Assembly (NCBI RefSeq): GCF_023716865.1
Contig: NZ_CP092417.1
Coordinates: forward strand, 7,156,702 to 7,220,701
DNA: 64,000 bases
Direction: 5' to 3'
DNA from: Endozoicomonas sp. SCSIO W0465
GTDB lineage: Bacteria; Pseudomonadota; Gammaproteobacteria; Pseudomonadales; Endozoicomonadaceae
Position 1 is the first letter of the stretch, and each line of letters opens with the position of its first letter. The notes under the pieces are model-generated. The model was not told where the DNA came from and made no database searches. It worked only from the letters and a program-made list of their open reading frames with translations. Made by a program: the position numbers and the translations under genes. Positions 38,284 through 48,220 of the stretch are shown piece after piece.

Positions 38284-39843
38284 ATGCGCAAAAAACGCAA
38301 CCCGCAGTGTAGTATGGAACTCCATTACGTACCTCATGAAATCTGCTCCCAGCTTTCCGGTATCTCGCAATGGCTTGACGCCCATCCACAGTTCAATGAC
38401 TGGATTTATGAGGACTTAAGTTCTGGTGATAAACAGAACACTGGGCGGAACGGACTATCAGCAGAATCCGTTCTTCGTGCGGCACTCCTGAAACAGTATT
38501 TGAATTGTGATTATGACTACTTGTCGTTTGTTTTGATGGACTCCATGCTCTTTCGAGACTTTTGTCGCCTCGAACCAAACCAGCGCCCACAGTCGCTCCA
38601 GTTTGCATGGGCTCATCAGCCTTCTTACTGCATCTACATGGGAACGGATTAATAACTGTCAGCTAGTTCTCGTCCAAAAACTCTGCAGCCTATGCGTGCC
38701 AAGGCTTAGAGGGAAAAAATCAAGTTTTGTTTTGACGCCTTTTTCAACCAGTTTTCGGGGGCTACAGCGGAGTTGATGTGATTTTCCTGTAAATTCAGAG
38801 CACGTCAAATCTCTGTAGGCTACGTGGCCCAAGGGCTATAGTTTTTGGATGGGAACCAGCTAATGACCGCTAAAGATCAGGGTATTGAAAAAGGGCGCAC
38901 TGTGGCTATTGACAGCACAGTCACCGAATCGGATATCAAACCTCCTTGCGACAGTGATCTTTTAGCCAGTTCCGTTAAAGAAATTTGTCGGCTGCTGGAA
39001 CGGGGACAAACACTGACAGCGACACCGCTTTATGAATATACCCATCACAACCGAGCCGTAAAAGATGCGGCCAGAAAATGCATCTACGCTGGCAAAGAAG
39101 AGCGGCATCAGCATTATAAAAACCTGCTGCAGTTGACCCGAAAATCCCGGAAGGTACTTATCGAAGCTACTGTCACGCTAGCAAACGCCCGTCAGCAGGG
39201 GCAGTGTCTCCTGGCTGATGATGCCGACAAGTGGCAGGCCGATGTGGATCACCTGTTACCCCTGGTGGATGCAATAGTCTCCCAGACAGAGCGCAGGGTC
39301 TTTAAGGGTGAAAAGGTGCCAGCCCAGGAAAAAGTGGTTAGCCTGTATGAACCCCATACGGATATCATCGTAAAAGACAGGCGGCAAGTACAGTATGGCC
39401 ATAAACTGAACCTGGTTCAGGGAAAAAGTCGATTGATCCTGGACCTGGTTATTGAGGAAGGTAACCCAGCGGATTCGGACCAATTCATTCCGATGATGGA
39501 AAGACAAAAAGAAATTTATGGTCGTGTACCTCGCCAGACAAGCGGTGACGGCGGATACGCGTGTCGCGCTAATTTGGAAAAAGCCAAGGCCATGGGAATC
39601 AGCGATGTAGCTTTTAATAAGAAGCGCGGACTTGAAGTCGAAGAGATGACTAAAAGTCAGTATGTGTATAAAACGCTCTTTCGCTTCCGGGCAGGTATTG
39701 AAGCGGGAATTTCGTGGCTAAAGAGATGTTTTGGGCTATCACGTTGCCACTGCAAGGGTTCTGAGCGTTTTGATTCTCATTGCTGGTTATCGGTGGTCTG
39801 TTACAACCTGGTGATTCTGGCCAGACACCCGGCACCATCCTGA
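38284..39843 (+). pseudogene. DDE transposase of IS copy 2 (frameshifted, interrupted by MITE B)
   Basis: N-terminal part 38284-38652 starts MRKKRNPQCSMELHYVPHEI. An extra A near 38588 compared with copy 1 shifts the frame. MITE B lies at 38666-38856. The remaining 320 codons from about 38863 to 39843 are open and include IDSTVTESDI, YGHKLNLVQGKSRLILDLV and FRFRAGIEAGISWLKRCFGL. Copies 1 and 2 carry different lesions, so together they allow the intact protein of about 480 residues to be rebuilt. Confidence 0.88.
38666..38856 (-). mobile_element. 191-bp MITE, copy B (inside the IS copy 2 transposase)
   Basis: Reverse orientation relative to copies A, C and D. Flanked by CAGCTA at 38660-38665 and 38857-38862. 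The same CAGCTA occurs once at the uninterrupted site in IS copy 1, which confirms the insertion. Confidence 0.95.
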
Positions 39844-40051
39844 TAGCCACCTCCACGCTACATGAAAGTACCTTTCCAGCATGGTGGGAGGATGTTTTCT
39901 GCCTGCTTTTCGCGTTTTTCTCCAATATCCGTCCCAGATTAGAGAAAAAAAGGGAAGAGTTTTTGCGGCTCTCTGGAATTTCAGGAAATATAAAAACGAA
40001 CGTACAATCTAATTATGATTGCCTGATGCGTTTTTGGACGAGAACTAGTTA

Positions 40052-40242
40052 GTTCCCATCCAAAAACTATAGCCCTTGGGCCACGTAGCCTACAGAGATT
40101 TGACGTGCTCTGAATTTACAGGAAAATCACATCAACTCCGCTGTAGCCCCCGAAAACTGGTTGAAAAAGGCGTCAAAACAAAACTTGATTTTTTCCCTCT
40201 AAGCCTTGGCACGCATAGGCTGCAGAGTTTTTGGACGAGAAC
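40052..40242 (+). mobile_element. 191-bp MITE, copy C (next to IS copy 2)
   Basis: Identical in length to the other copies, beginning GTTCCCATCC and ending GACGAGAAC. Flanked by TAGTTA at 40046-40051 and 40243-40248; the left one is also the right duplication of IS copy 2. Confidence 0.94.
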
Positions 40243-40335
40243 TAGTTAACGGGGGATGCTGTAAGCATGGTTCTGATTCAATGCGCCATGCGAGTATGAT
40301 TTCCACTCACTGCTTTCTTGTGCAATTTCCAATTA

Positions 40336-41442
40336 GGACTTACGCATTGATGACACCGATAAATTTTGGTAGGAGGTGATCCTTCCCCTTTGCAAAACTC
40401 TCAATGAAAGCGCCTATTGTCTCTTTAAACAGCCCCCGTTGGTGCTGATAAATATTCGTAAACTCCTGCTCTATCTGCATTTTCTGGAGATAAACAAAAG
40501 CTAAAATTGCAGCAAATATATGGTTTCTGACGGGTCGTTCGCTGCGAACCTGAAAGTGCTCAATATGGCAAACCTGCTTGATCGCCCTGTGAAACTGTTC
40601 GATCTGCCAGTGCTGGTCATGGATCTGCTTGAAGTCATTGCGTTCAAAAGGGACTTCCTCTGGCAAGTAAACCACGTAGTGGCGACGCTGGTCTTTTAGC
40701 ATCGTCCTGAACAACCGGATCTTACCGAAGTCTTTGAGCCATACATCCAGACCATTGTCGGGGATGTCGAGGTGTTGAACCTGCTGCCATTTACCTTTTT
40801 CCAGTGATACTGTCCTGTTTTTCTCAACGGCAAACATAAACCCAGTCTGATGGTTTTTAATCGTCTTCAGGTTAGTCGTGCAGCTGTACCAGGAGTCACC
40901 GGTAACGAACGCTGGCTTCAGCCCCCATACCAGCACTTCAATCAACATTTCACGGAATAGTCGTTTTTTGTCTTGTCTTCCGATTTGTCGTATATCCTGT
41001 AATTCACCGGCATATGGCGCCCGGATACGTCGGTGTAATAAAGGGTGATGAGGTTAACTCCCTTAACCACTCGGTGATGTTTACCCGACCAAAAGTGGCC
41101 AACCAGTGCCACGGAGTAGCTATAAGGTTTGTCGAGCACGCTGTCATCAACGCTCAGGGTGCCGCCAATAGGGTTTAAACTTTTGACTGCTTCATCGTAC
41201 ATATCTTTGGGCTGATAGTTTTCACGCTTAAGAAAGCGGTTTGCGCTATCGTGAGAAAAGTCGGTAACCTCGGCCAGTCTTGTGCATGTTGATGATTTTG
41301 GCTCACTAATCAAAAAGCCAATGTATTTTGCAAGAGTGCATCGTGCAGTGGTCGGTCGAGTGGTAGTTCTCACTTTCATCCCTGAAGACATCTGTTTTTT
41401 GGCATTATCAAATTTTAGAGCCTGTTGTCAATGCGTAAGTCC
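40336..41442 (-). mobile_element. IS of about 1.1 kb with GGACTTACGCATTGA ends
   Basis: Inverted ends GGACTTACGCATTGA and TCAATGCGTAAGTCC enclose a frameshifted transposase gene. TA lies on both outer sides, so the target duplication may be TA, but this is too short to be sure. Confidence 0.8.
40340..41391 (-). pseudogene. DDE transposase, frameshifted
   Basis: The N-terminal part (41391-40942) includes GGTLSVDDSVLDKPYSYSV with the first Asp. The C-terminal part (40948-40340) includes KPAFVTGDSWYSC and HDQHWQIEQFHRAIKQVCHI with the second Asp and the Glu. The join lies in CGACTATTCCGTG near 40950. One added T restores DYFREMLIEVLVWG. The rebuilt protein is about 350 residues of an IS4/IS701-like type. 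Inactive as it stands. Confidence 0.85.
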
Positions 41443-41960
41443 TACCAATAATAAAATCCCCAAAAATGATCGATTATTTTCACTACAAACTGCATCAAAA
41501 AAAAGATGGCATGGCATATATTGTATGCCATTTTTTTGACTACACAATTGATTCCAAAACCTGGCAAAACCCTTATTTTATAAGGCTTTTAATATATTAT
41601 TTTTATATATAAGAATATTGAAATATATAAAAATTGAATATTCAATTTCTCTTGTTTTGCCAACAACACTGTGTTTCTGTAAGCATCTACCGGGCAGCTA
41701 AGTAGCTGGCCATATGGAATCGAATATTTCTGGCTACTTGGGCTGGCACTATGCGAGGCACAACGGAGGGAGCATAGCCGTAGCGATGTGACCGGAGTGT
41801 TGTAACGAAGCACGACTGCATGGATGCAGGAGCTAGAGCAACGCAGGAGCAGTTGCCGAGAGTGCCGGGACAAGGAGTCAGAAATATATTATTTCATATG
41901 ATTAGTTACTTATTGCCAGTCATTCAGGCTGACGTAAACGGATGAACACAGGGGATCAAT
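41443..41960. other. intergenic region with a structured GGA-rich segment
   Basis: The left part is AT-rich, with a hairpin CCTTAT/ATAAGG near 41570 followed by TTTT. From about 41695 to 41885 the base composition rises and the plus strand repeats GGA motifs, some in hairpin loops, such as CTGCATGGATGCAG near 41816. No protein gene is supported. See findings. Confidence 0.5.
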
Positions 41961-42608
41961 ATGGATGTGCAGGCAATTCGAAATTTAATCATTCGGGTCA
42001 ACAATCTGGAAACACAAAACAGACACCTCGAACAGCTTATTAGCGATCAGATTGAACAATTACATCGTACGATTGAGCTGCCTGATGAACATGCCTGTGA
42101 GGCATTGCTGATCTTTACGATGGATTATATTGATCATGTCCCGGACTTTCTGGAAGCGGTTAATGAAGCCTCCCGGCAAGTCGGTATACACCGATTTATC
42201 TCACCATTCCTTGATATTGCTGAAGAAAACTTTATGGCCATAACCAAAGATCAGCCAGTGTCCGGGCTCGATTTATTGCTGGATAAAGCCTATTTTGCCC
42301 ACCGGCTCATTGAAGAAGTAAACGACCAATATCTTGTAAAAACAGGATCAACACTTATCCCGATGAATATGACCTGGGCCAACCTGATTGTTCACTCTAT
42401 CCTGGGGGAAGAGTTTGCCAATCAACTGGATGAAAATGTGGAGGAAACGGTGGATAAGATGATGCGTTCCCAGGCCATCTATCATGAGAAGACATTCAGG
42501 GAATTTGTCCAGGATCGCAGTGCGGAGGAATGGATCAGGATCTGGTCTCGCTGGAACTGCCTGTCCAATAACCTGGGTATCGAGCTGAAATTCACTTCAG
42601 CAGCTTGA
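41961..42608 (+). CDS. conserved hypothetical protein
   Basis: 215 residues, soluble and helical. The N-terminus predicts a short coiled coil (IRNLIIRVNNLETQNRHLEQLI). No known motif is seen. A GGGGAT site precedes the ATG. It has normal codon use like the core genes, which suggests a resident gene rather than an import. Function unknown. Confidence 0.75.
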   Translation: MDVQAIRNLIIRVNNLETQNRHLEQLISDQIEQLHRTIELPDEHACEALLIFTMDYIDHVPDFLEAVNEASRQVGIHRFISPFLDIAEENFMAITKDQPVSGLDLLLDKAYFAHRLIEEVNDQYLVKTGSTLIPMNMTWANLIVHSILGEEFANQLDENVEETVDKMMRSQAIYHEKTFREFVQDRSAEEWIRIWSRWNCLSNNLGIELKFTSAA

Positions 42609-42638
42609 TTTTTGAATGTTCATGATATGGTGCAGTGC

Positions 42639-43178
42639 CTACACGTTATCTGCAGCAAACCTTTCGCTTTCAATAACGACCACTGTTGATTGGGCTGATT
42701 CACTGCGAATCGGCGTTTTGCCCTTGGAAGGTGCTGATATTTGATCAGACTCTTCAATGGCAGAGAGCTGAACCATCGGATCTGATCTTTGTACGACTCT
42801 ATTCCCGATAAAGAAATTATTTTTTACAGTAGCAATGCCTGAAATCATGCCTAAGGTTGAACCCACTAAACCTCCGGCAATAACGCCTTCCACTGCACTT
42901 TTTGCAGTTACCCCTATTCCCAGGCTATCTCCCAGAAGATGATTCACTCCAACTCCAATGAAACTGCCAATGGCACCTCCCAGAAAACCATCCAGGGCCC
43001 GCGTTAATCTGACATCCCCATGACCCGGATTCAGAACTACTGCGCTTGCCGCACCTCCTGCCATACCGACTAAGGCTCCTGCCATACCGCCTGTTATGAC
43101 GCCGACAAGACCACCGGCAACGACACCAAAAGCACCTCCTGCAGCCGCCCCCATCGAGGTATGTTCTACTATCAGCAT
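42639..43178 (-). CDS. glycine-zipper membrane protein
   Basis: 179 residues from ATG 43178. Residues 8-120 are long runs of G/A/V with GxxxG spacing (GGAFGVVAGGLVGVITGGMAG, broken here by a further GALVGMAGG run), the glycine-zipper pattern of membrane-inserting proteins. The last 55 residues are polar. No Sec signal is obvious. MITE copy D ends only about 15 bases before the start codon, so the native promoter has been displaced. It could be an effector or a toxin-like protein; function unknown. Confidence 0.6.
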   Translation of the reverse strand: MLIVEHTSMGAAAGGAFGVVAGGLVGVITGGMAGALVGMAGGAASAVVLNPGHGDVRLTRALDGFLGGAIGSFIGVGVNHLLGDSLGIGVTAKSAVEGVIAGGLVGSTLGMISGIATVKNNFFIGNRVVQRSDPMVQLSAIEESDQISAPSKGKTPIRSESAQSTVVVIESERFAADNV

Positions 43179-43198
43179 CAAACTTCTGAAAATATCTA

Positions 43199-43389
43199 GT
43201 TCCCATCCAAAAACTATAGCCCTTGGGCCACGTAGCCTACAGAGATTTGACGTGCTCTGAATTTACAGGAAAATCACATCAACTCCGCTGTAGCCCCCGA
43301 AAACTGGTTGAAAAAGGCGTCAAAACAAAACTTGATTTTTTCCCTCTAAGCCTTGGCACGCATAGGCTGCAGAGTTTTTGGACGAGAAC
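43199..43389 (+). mobile_element. 191-bp MITE, copy D (upstream of the glycine-zipper gene)
   Basis: Same sequence and length as copies A-C, flanked by TATCTA at 43193-43198 and 43390-43395. Confidence 0.95.
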
Positions 43390-43395
43390 TATCTA

Positions 43396-43613
43396 ACCTT
43401 GTGACATGAAGCCCCCTGAAAGTGCAGCATTTCTTTTCAAGATTGCAACACCATCGGGTAGCGGATAAACATAGTGCCTCTGCCGGGCTTACTGATGCCG
43501 GTATTGATGCCAACATATAGATTTAGCGTTTCCCTGATTGCTGCCAGACAGCTTTCATTTGTGGTGAAATTTACTAATCCCAGTTAGCAAGGTAGACCAT
43601 GATCAATACACCG
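43396..43613. other. short intergenic region with a possible gene remnant
   Basis: On the minus strand 48 codons are open from 43583 to the stop TGA at 43437-43439 (...LNLYVGINTGISKPGRG...), without a start codon. It may be the tail of a gene lost by rearrangement. Low certainty. Confidence 0.3.
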
Positions 43614-43868
43614 TTACTGATTTTTTGACGATGAGCCATCAACAAATCGAATAATATCAGTATGATCTTCCAGAACACGCTCTTCCCGGGCAATACGTGC
43701 ATCTGGTAACCTCCCCTCCAGCCTCGGACTTAATTCCATCTCATCGCTGAAGCCACACTCAACACATTCACGGTAATCCCGTTCAGTCTCACTGCGGAAC
43801 ATTCGCACTGAATCCATTGTGCCACAGGAAGGACATACCGCTCCGGCAATAAAACGCTTGGTTTTCAT
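43614..43868 (-). CDS. yheV: YheV family zinc-ribbon protein
   Basis: 84 residues from ATG 43868; a longer frame to 43898 is less likely. It has two CxxC pairs (CPSCGTMDSV and RECVECGF), which form a zinc ribbon, and MKTKRFIAGAVCPSC is the family start. Found next to prlC in many gammaproteobacteria, as here. Function unknown. Confidence 0.85.
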   Translation of the reverse strand: MKTKRFIAGAVCPSCGTMDSVRMFRSETERDYRECVECGFSDEMELSPRLEGRLPDARIAREERVLEDHTDIIRFVDGSSSKNQ

Positions 43869-43972
43869 GGCTCTTATCCCAGATTGATAAACTGACACTT
43901 ATACGCAGCAAACAGCCCGTCAAACTGTCTGCCGGGTATTTGTTCATGATTTACACGAAACTGGCATGAAGC

Positions 43973-46006
43973 CTAAGCCATTTTAATACCACTGTGCCGC
44001 AGTAACGCATCGATCTCTGGCTCTCTGCCGCGGAAGTTGACAAACAGCTCCATAGGCTCCGCAGAACCGCCTTGCTCGAGAATCTCATGCAGAAAAGAAT
44101 CACCGGTTTCCCGGTTAAAAATCCCTTCTTCTTCAAAGCGTGAAAACGCATCAGCTGATAACACCTCGGCCCATTTGTAGCTGTAATATCCGGCAGCGTA
44201 GCCACCGGCAAAGATATGGCTGAAGCTGTTCTGAAAACGGTTGAAAGATGGCGGCATCACAACAGCTACCTGCTTTCGCACATCATCAAGCAGTGACTGC
44301 ACATCGATGTTTTCCCGATATCCCTTGTGCAATTTGAAGTCAAAAAGAGAAAACTCCAGCTGTCTGACCATCATCATGGCGGACTGAAAGTTTTTCGCCG
44401 CTAACAGTTTATCCAGCATCGCTTCCGGCAAAGGCTCTCCTGTTTCAAAATGACCGGAGATAATGGCCAGTCCTTCCTTCTCCCAGCACCAGTTCTCCAT
44501 AAACTGACTGGGCAGCTCTACGGCATCCCAGGCAACTCCACCAATCCCCGAAATCGCTGCATAATCCACTTTGGTCAGCATATGGTGCAGTCCATGACCA
44601 AACTCATGAAATAGGGTCACCACTTCGTCATGGGTCAACAGTGCCGGCTTATCGCCAACCGGCGGGGTGAAGTTACAAGTCAGATAAGCGACCGGCAGTT
44701 GTAACTTGTCATCCCGTTTCCAACGTGAGCGACAGACATCCATCCAGGCACCACCGCGCTTATGCTCCCTGACATAAAGGTCAAGATAGAAGCGACCAAT
44801 CACCTCTCCCTTTCGGGTGATGTTGAAAAAGCGCACATCCTTATGCCAGGTATCCACGTTATCCACCGTTTGAAACTCAATGCCATAGAGTTTGTTCACC
44901 ACTGCAAACATGCCAGAAATGGTTTTCTCTGCCGGAAACCATGGCCGCAACTCTTCCTGTGAAATGGCATAACGCTGCTGACGAAGCTTCTCTCCGTAAT
45001 AGCCAACGTCCCAGGCTTCAAGTTCTTCAACCCCGAACGCTTCTTTGGCAAACACTTTCAGTTCAGCCAGCTCTTTTTCCGCCTGGGGCTTGCTTTTTGC
45101 TGCCAGGTCTTCCAGAAACTCAATGACTTTATCCGGTGACTCCGCCATCTTGGTGGCCAGTGAATACTCTGCATAATTTTCAAAGCCCAGTAGTCGGGCC
45201 AGTTCATGACGAAGTTTAAGAATCTGTTGGATATTTTCCGTATTATCGAACTCCCCTGCATTAGGTCCCTGGTCAGAAGCACGGGTAGAGAAAGCGGTGT
45301 AAACCTCTTTCCTGAGTTCCCTGTTATCGCAATAGGTCATCACCGGGAAGTAACTTGGAAAGTCCAGATTCAACAACCAGCCTTCTTTCTCTTTAGATTC
45401 TGCCAGCTGCCTGGCGCCTGCCAGTGCCGACTCGGGGAGTCCAGTCAGCTCAGTTTCATCAGTAATCAGCTTGCTCCAGGCCATGGTGGCATCCAGAACG
45501 TTATCAGAGAACTTGCTGGTCAGTTCTGACAACTGCTTTTTGATCTCACCATAACGGGCTTTCTTATCATCTTCCAGGGCAACCCCGGCTAAGCGGAAAT
45601 CCCGGAGATTATCGTTAATGACTTTCTGCTGGGCACTGTCCAGCTGGTTAAATGCTTCAGAGTCTGCCAGAGACTGGTAAGCCACAAACAACTGGCGATT
45701 CTGTCCGAGACGTGTAGCGTATTCAGATAAGAGAGGCAAGCAGCCATTGTAGGCCTCCCTTAGTGCTTCACTGTTCACTACAGCGTTCATATGACCAACG
45801 GGTGACCAGGCCTGTCCTAAACGATCATCCAACTGATCCAGAGGTTCCTGCAAAGAAGTCCAATCAGAGCCTTTACCAGAAGACAGCAACGTCGCTACCG
45901 CCTTTTCGTTATCTGCAATAATGGATTCAATGGCCGGTTTTATATGTTCAGGACGAATTTTCGAAAAAGGGGGAAGTTCACTGGGTTCCAGTAGCGGGTT
46001 ATTCAT
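43973..46006 (-). CDS. prlC: oligopeptidase A
   Basis: 677 residues from ATG 46006 (GGGAG site; start MNNPLLEPSELPPFSKI matches the family). The M3 peptidase zinc motif is TLFHEFGHGLHHML, with the third ligand Glu downstream in WDAVELPSQFMENW. It degrades short peptides, including signal-peptide fragments, in the cytoplasm. A longer frame to 46069 overlaps the divergent gene. Confidence 0.95.
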   Translation of the reverse strand: MNNPLLEPSELPPFSKIRPEHIKPAIESIIADNEKAVATLLSSGKGSDWTSLQEPLDQLDDRLGQAWSPVGHMNAVVNSEALREAYNGCLPLLSEYATRLGQNRQLFVAYQSLADSEAFNQLDSAQQKVINDNLRDFRLAGVALEDDKKARYGEIKKQLSELTSKFSDNVLDATMAWSKLITDETELTGLPESALAGARQLAESKEKEGWLLNLDFPSYFPVMTYCDNRELRKEVYTAFSTRASDQGPNAGEFDNTENIQQILKLRHELARLLGFENYAEYSLATKMAESPDKVIEFLEDLAAKSKPQAEKELAELKVFAKEAFGVEELEAWDVGYYGEKLRQQRYAISQEELRPWFPAEKTISGMFAVVNKLYGIEFQTVDNVDTWHKDVRFFNITRKGEVIGRFYLDLYVREHKRGGAWMDVCRSRWKRDDKLQLPVAYLTCNFTPPVGDKPALLTHDEVVTLFHEFGHGLHHMLTKVDYAAISGIGGVAWDAVELPSQFMENWCWEKEGLAIISGHFETGEPLPEAMLDKLLAAKNFQSAMMMVRQLEFSLFDFKLHKGYRENIDVQSLLDDVRKQVAVVMPPSFNRFQNSFSHIFAGGYAAGYYSYKWAEVLSADAFSRFEEEGIFNRETGDSFLHEILEQGGSAEPMELFVNFRGREPEIDALLRHSGIKMA

Positions 46007-46153
46007 AGGACAAGCTCCCAATACTCTCAAAATTTCATGGTAATTATTTGTAATAGATGGGTGCGTCACCGTGTGAATTCAAGCAGAATTCTCTCAGCAC
46101 ACTACTCACTATCTGCATCCACTATGGCAGAAACACCAGAGGAGCCCTGCTCA

Positions 46154-46690
46154 ATGAGTCAAGCCATCAAACGCTTCAATAATAAAATGCCAGTTCTTGG
46201 AGAAAGGGTCTACATCGATACAAATGCAGTTGTGCTGGGCGATGTCACTATCGGGGATGACAGCTCTGTATGGCCAATGGCCGTTATTCGTGGCGATATG
46301 CACTCAATCTGCATTGGTGCCAGAACGAGCATCCAGGACGGCTCTGTTCTACACATTACCCATGCCAGTGATTTCAATCCCAGTGGCTATCCATTGACCA
46401 TTGGTGATGATGTGACGGTAGGGCATAAAGCGGTTCTGCATGGCTGCACCATTAATAGTCGCTGCCTGATTGGTATTGGAGCCATTATTCTCGATGGAGC
46501 CGTAGTGGAGGAGGAGGTCATTGTCGCAGCAGGCTGCCTGGTTCCGCCGGGAAAGCGTCTTGAGAGTGGCTTTGTTTACAAGGGTAATCCCGCCCAAAAA
46601 ACCCGGGAAATATCAGAGAAAGAACGTAGTTTCTTTAAATACACAGCTGGAAACTATGTAAAACTGAAAAATAACTATCTCGAAAATTAG
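46154..46690 (+). CDS. yrdA: gamma carbonic anhydrase family protein (YrdA)
   Basis: 178 residues from ATG 46154, preceded by GAGGAGCC. The left-handed beta-helix hexapeptide repeats are clear (VVLGDVTIGDDSSVWPMAVI). The metal ligands are His in VLHITHAS and in VGHKAVLHGC, as in YrdA/PaaY. The enzyme may hydrate CO2 or act as a trimeric scaffold. It is divergent from prlC. Confidence 0.92.
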   Translation: MSQAIKRFNNKMPVLGERVYIDTNAVVLGDVTIGDDSSVWPMAVIRGDMHSICIGARTSIQDGSVLHITHASDFNPSGYPLTIGDDVTVGHKAVLHGCTINSRCLIGIGAIILDGAVVEEEVIVAAGCLVPPGKRLESGFVYKGNPAQKTREISEKERSFFKYTAGNYVKLKNNYLEN

Positions 46691-46693
46691 ACC

Positions 46694-46713
46694 AAGGGCT
46701 CATTCCAGCCCTT
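46694..46713 (+). terminator. terminator after yrdA
   Basis: Stem AAGGGCT/AGCCCTT with loop CATTCC, starting four bases after the stop codon. The T-run after it is short. Confidence 0.6.
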
Positions 46714-46883
46714 TAGCCAATCCTTAATATTGCTTAAAAAGCAAAATATTAATTACCTCCCTCCTGCATTTTTTAATCCTCCTTGTGACCTAAGTAGTAA
46801 TGACGCACAGACTGGCCGTAACTAATCTGAAATTATCAATACAACCTATGACTGTTTTCATCCACTGACAGAAGGAATTTTAT

Positions 46884-47114
46884 ATGAGCCAACTTTACAA
46901 TGTAAGCCAGGAAAACAACCCTATTTATAGACAAGCCGAGTTAGCCGATGCGGCCAAAGATCGAGATGATTTAAGGGCAAACAGGAAGGCCGCCGATGAG
47001 TACCACACCAATCTCCAGTTGCAGCAAACCATTGATCTTGACGGCAATGGTGATGGCAGGAGCAAAGATTCCCGGTTGCTTAATATCCTTGCCAGTAAGA
47101 GTGTCATAGGCTGA
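46884..47114 (+). CDS. small protein with an EF-hand-like loop
   Basis: 76 residues, charged. The segment DLDGNGDGRSKD fits the 12-residue calcium loop D.DGNG....D, although position 8 is Gly where a hydrophobic residue is usual. A good AAGGA site precedes the ATG. No signal peptide. Function unknown; calcium binding is inference. Confidence 0.6.
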   Translation: MSQLYNVSQENNPIYRQAELADAAKDRDDLRANRKAADEYHTNLQLQQTIDLDGNGDGRSKDSRLLNILASKSVIG

Positions 47115-47208
47115 TTAATTGCCCTGAATACCCCACCGGAGGCCTATCTATGCCTCTGGTGAATATGGTACAGACGCGCCCTGATAAACACAGCTGGCAT
47201 TTGCAAAC

Positions 47209-47799
47209 ATGGACATTTATTCAACCGTTATCCTGCTATTTTTGATCATGGATCCTCTGGGCAACATGCCCGTCTTTATCTCAGTTCTCAAAGGGGTTCC
47301 TGAACAGAGGCGTAGTAAGGTTCTTATCAGAGAACTGCTGATAGCCCTGATTATTCTTCTGATCTTCCTTTTTGCCGGTAAACATCTGCTGTTATCGCTG
47401 CATTTGAAGCAGGAATCGGTGAGTATTGCCGGTGCGATTATCCTGTTTATCATCGCCATTCGTATGATTTTCCCTTCCAACCGGGGTGGCGGCATCATGG
47501 GCAGTACGCCAGACGGTGAACCATTTATTGTTCCCCTGGCGATTCCTCTAATTGCTGGCCCATCCATTTTGGCAACCCTGATGCTGGTCTCCAGCCAGCA
47601 TCCGGGCAATCAGTGGCCACTGGCCATGGCCGTTTCTATCTCCTGGGCATTGAGCGCCGCCATTTTGATGATGTCTGGTAAAATTATGAAATTACTGGGT
47701 AGTCGGGGCATATTTGCCATTGAGCGGTTGATGGGGATGATCCTGGTGATGCTCTCGGTGCAGATGTTTATGGATGGTATTGCTCACTATTCAGCTTAG
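47209..47799 (+). CDS. MarC family integral membrane protein (YhgN-like)
   Basis: 196 residues, six helices. The family start LIMDPLGNMPVFISVL and the repeat PLAIPLIAGPSILATLML are both present; NP/DP and IAGP motifs define MarC. Despite the name, it is not tied to antibiotic resistance. Function unclear. Confidence 0.9.
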   Translation: MDIYSTVILLFLIMDPLGNMPVFISVLKGVPEQRRSKVLIRELLIALIILLIFLFAGKHLLLSLHLKQESVSIAGAIILFIIAIRMIFPSNRGGGIMGSTPDGEPFIVPLAIPLIAGPSILATLMLVSSQHPGNQWPLAMAVSISWALSAAILMMSGKIMKLLGSRGIFAIERLMGMILVMLSVQMFMDGIAHYSA

Positions 47800-47912
47800 T
47801 AAACACTTACTGACAACCTCCTTGAAAACAATCAATTAACCGGGCGCAGTTGCTGTACAAACCCACCATATTTCCACTATCATCGAACTATTTACCGCAT
47901 AAGTTATCTACC

Positions 47913-48206
47913 ATGGATCTAGACAATTGTGCCAAGGCTCTGAAAGAGCTGGGTCACCCTTCACGACTGGGAATTTACAAACGTCTTGTCAGGTCTGGCC
48001 ATCATGGTTTGCCTGTCGGAACCTTGCAAAAGGAGCTGGAAATTCCCGGCTCAACGCTTTCTCACCATATTTCAGCACTGGTTTCGGTGGGACTGGTTCA
48101 ACAGAAGCGGGATGGCAGGACACTGTACTGCATTGCCCAGTTTGATACGTTCAATAAGGTTATGGAATTTCTCAGCGAGGAGTGTTGTGTGGATGAGCGA
48201 ACTTAA
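47913..48206 (+). CDS. ArsR family transcriptional regulator
   Basis: 97 residues from ATG 47913; an upstream start at 47850 would add 21 residues. Winged helix with ALKELGHPSRLGIYKRLV and PGSTLSHHISALVSVGLVQQ, the ArsR recognition helix. There is no CxC metal site in that helix. Two cysteines near the end (EECCVDE) could bind metal or respond to redox. Its target is unknown. Confidence 0.88.
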   Translation: MDLDNCAKALKELGHPSRLGIYKRLVRSGHHGLPVGTLQKELEIPGSTLSHHISALVSVGLVQQKRDGRTLYCIAQFDTFNKVMEFLSEECCVDERT

Positions 48207-48220
48207 TCAGGGAGGTTAAG

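Larger units (their letters stand above)
38147..40045 (+). mobile_element. IS copy 2 (same as 12738-15477), containing MITE copy B
   Basis: Ends GTTCTCGTCCAAAAACAC and GCGTTTTTGGACGAGAAC, with 6-bp duplication TAGTTA at 38141-38146 and 40046-40051. Apart from the nested MITE it is about 1.70 kb and nearly identical to copy 1. A third TAGTTA follows MITE C at 40243-40248, so the IS and MITE C stand in tandem with shared target copies. Confidence 0.92.
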
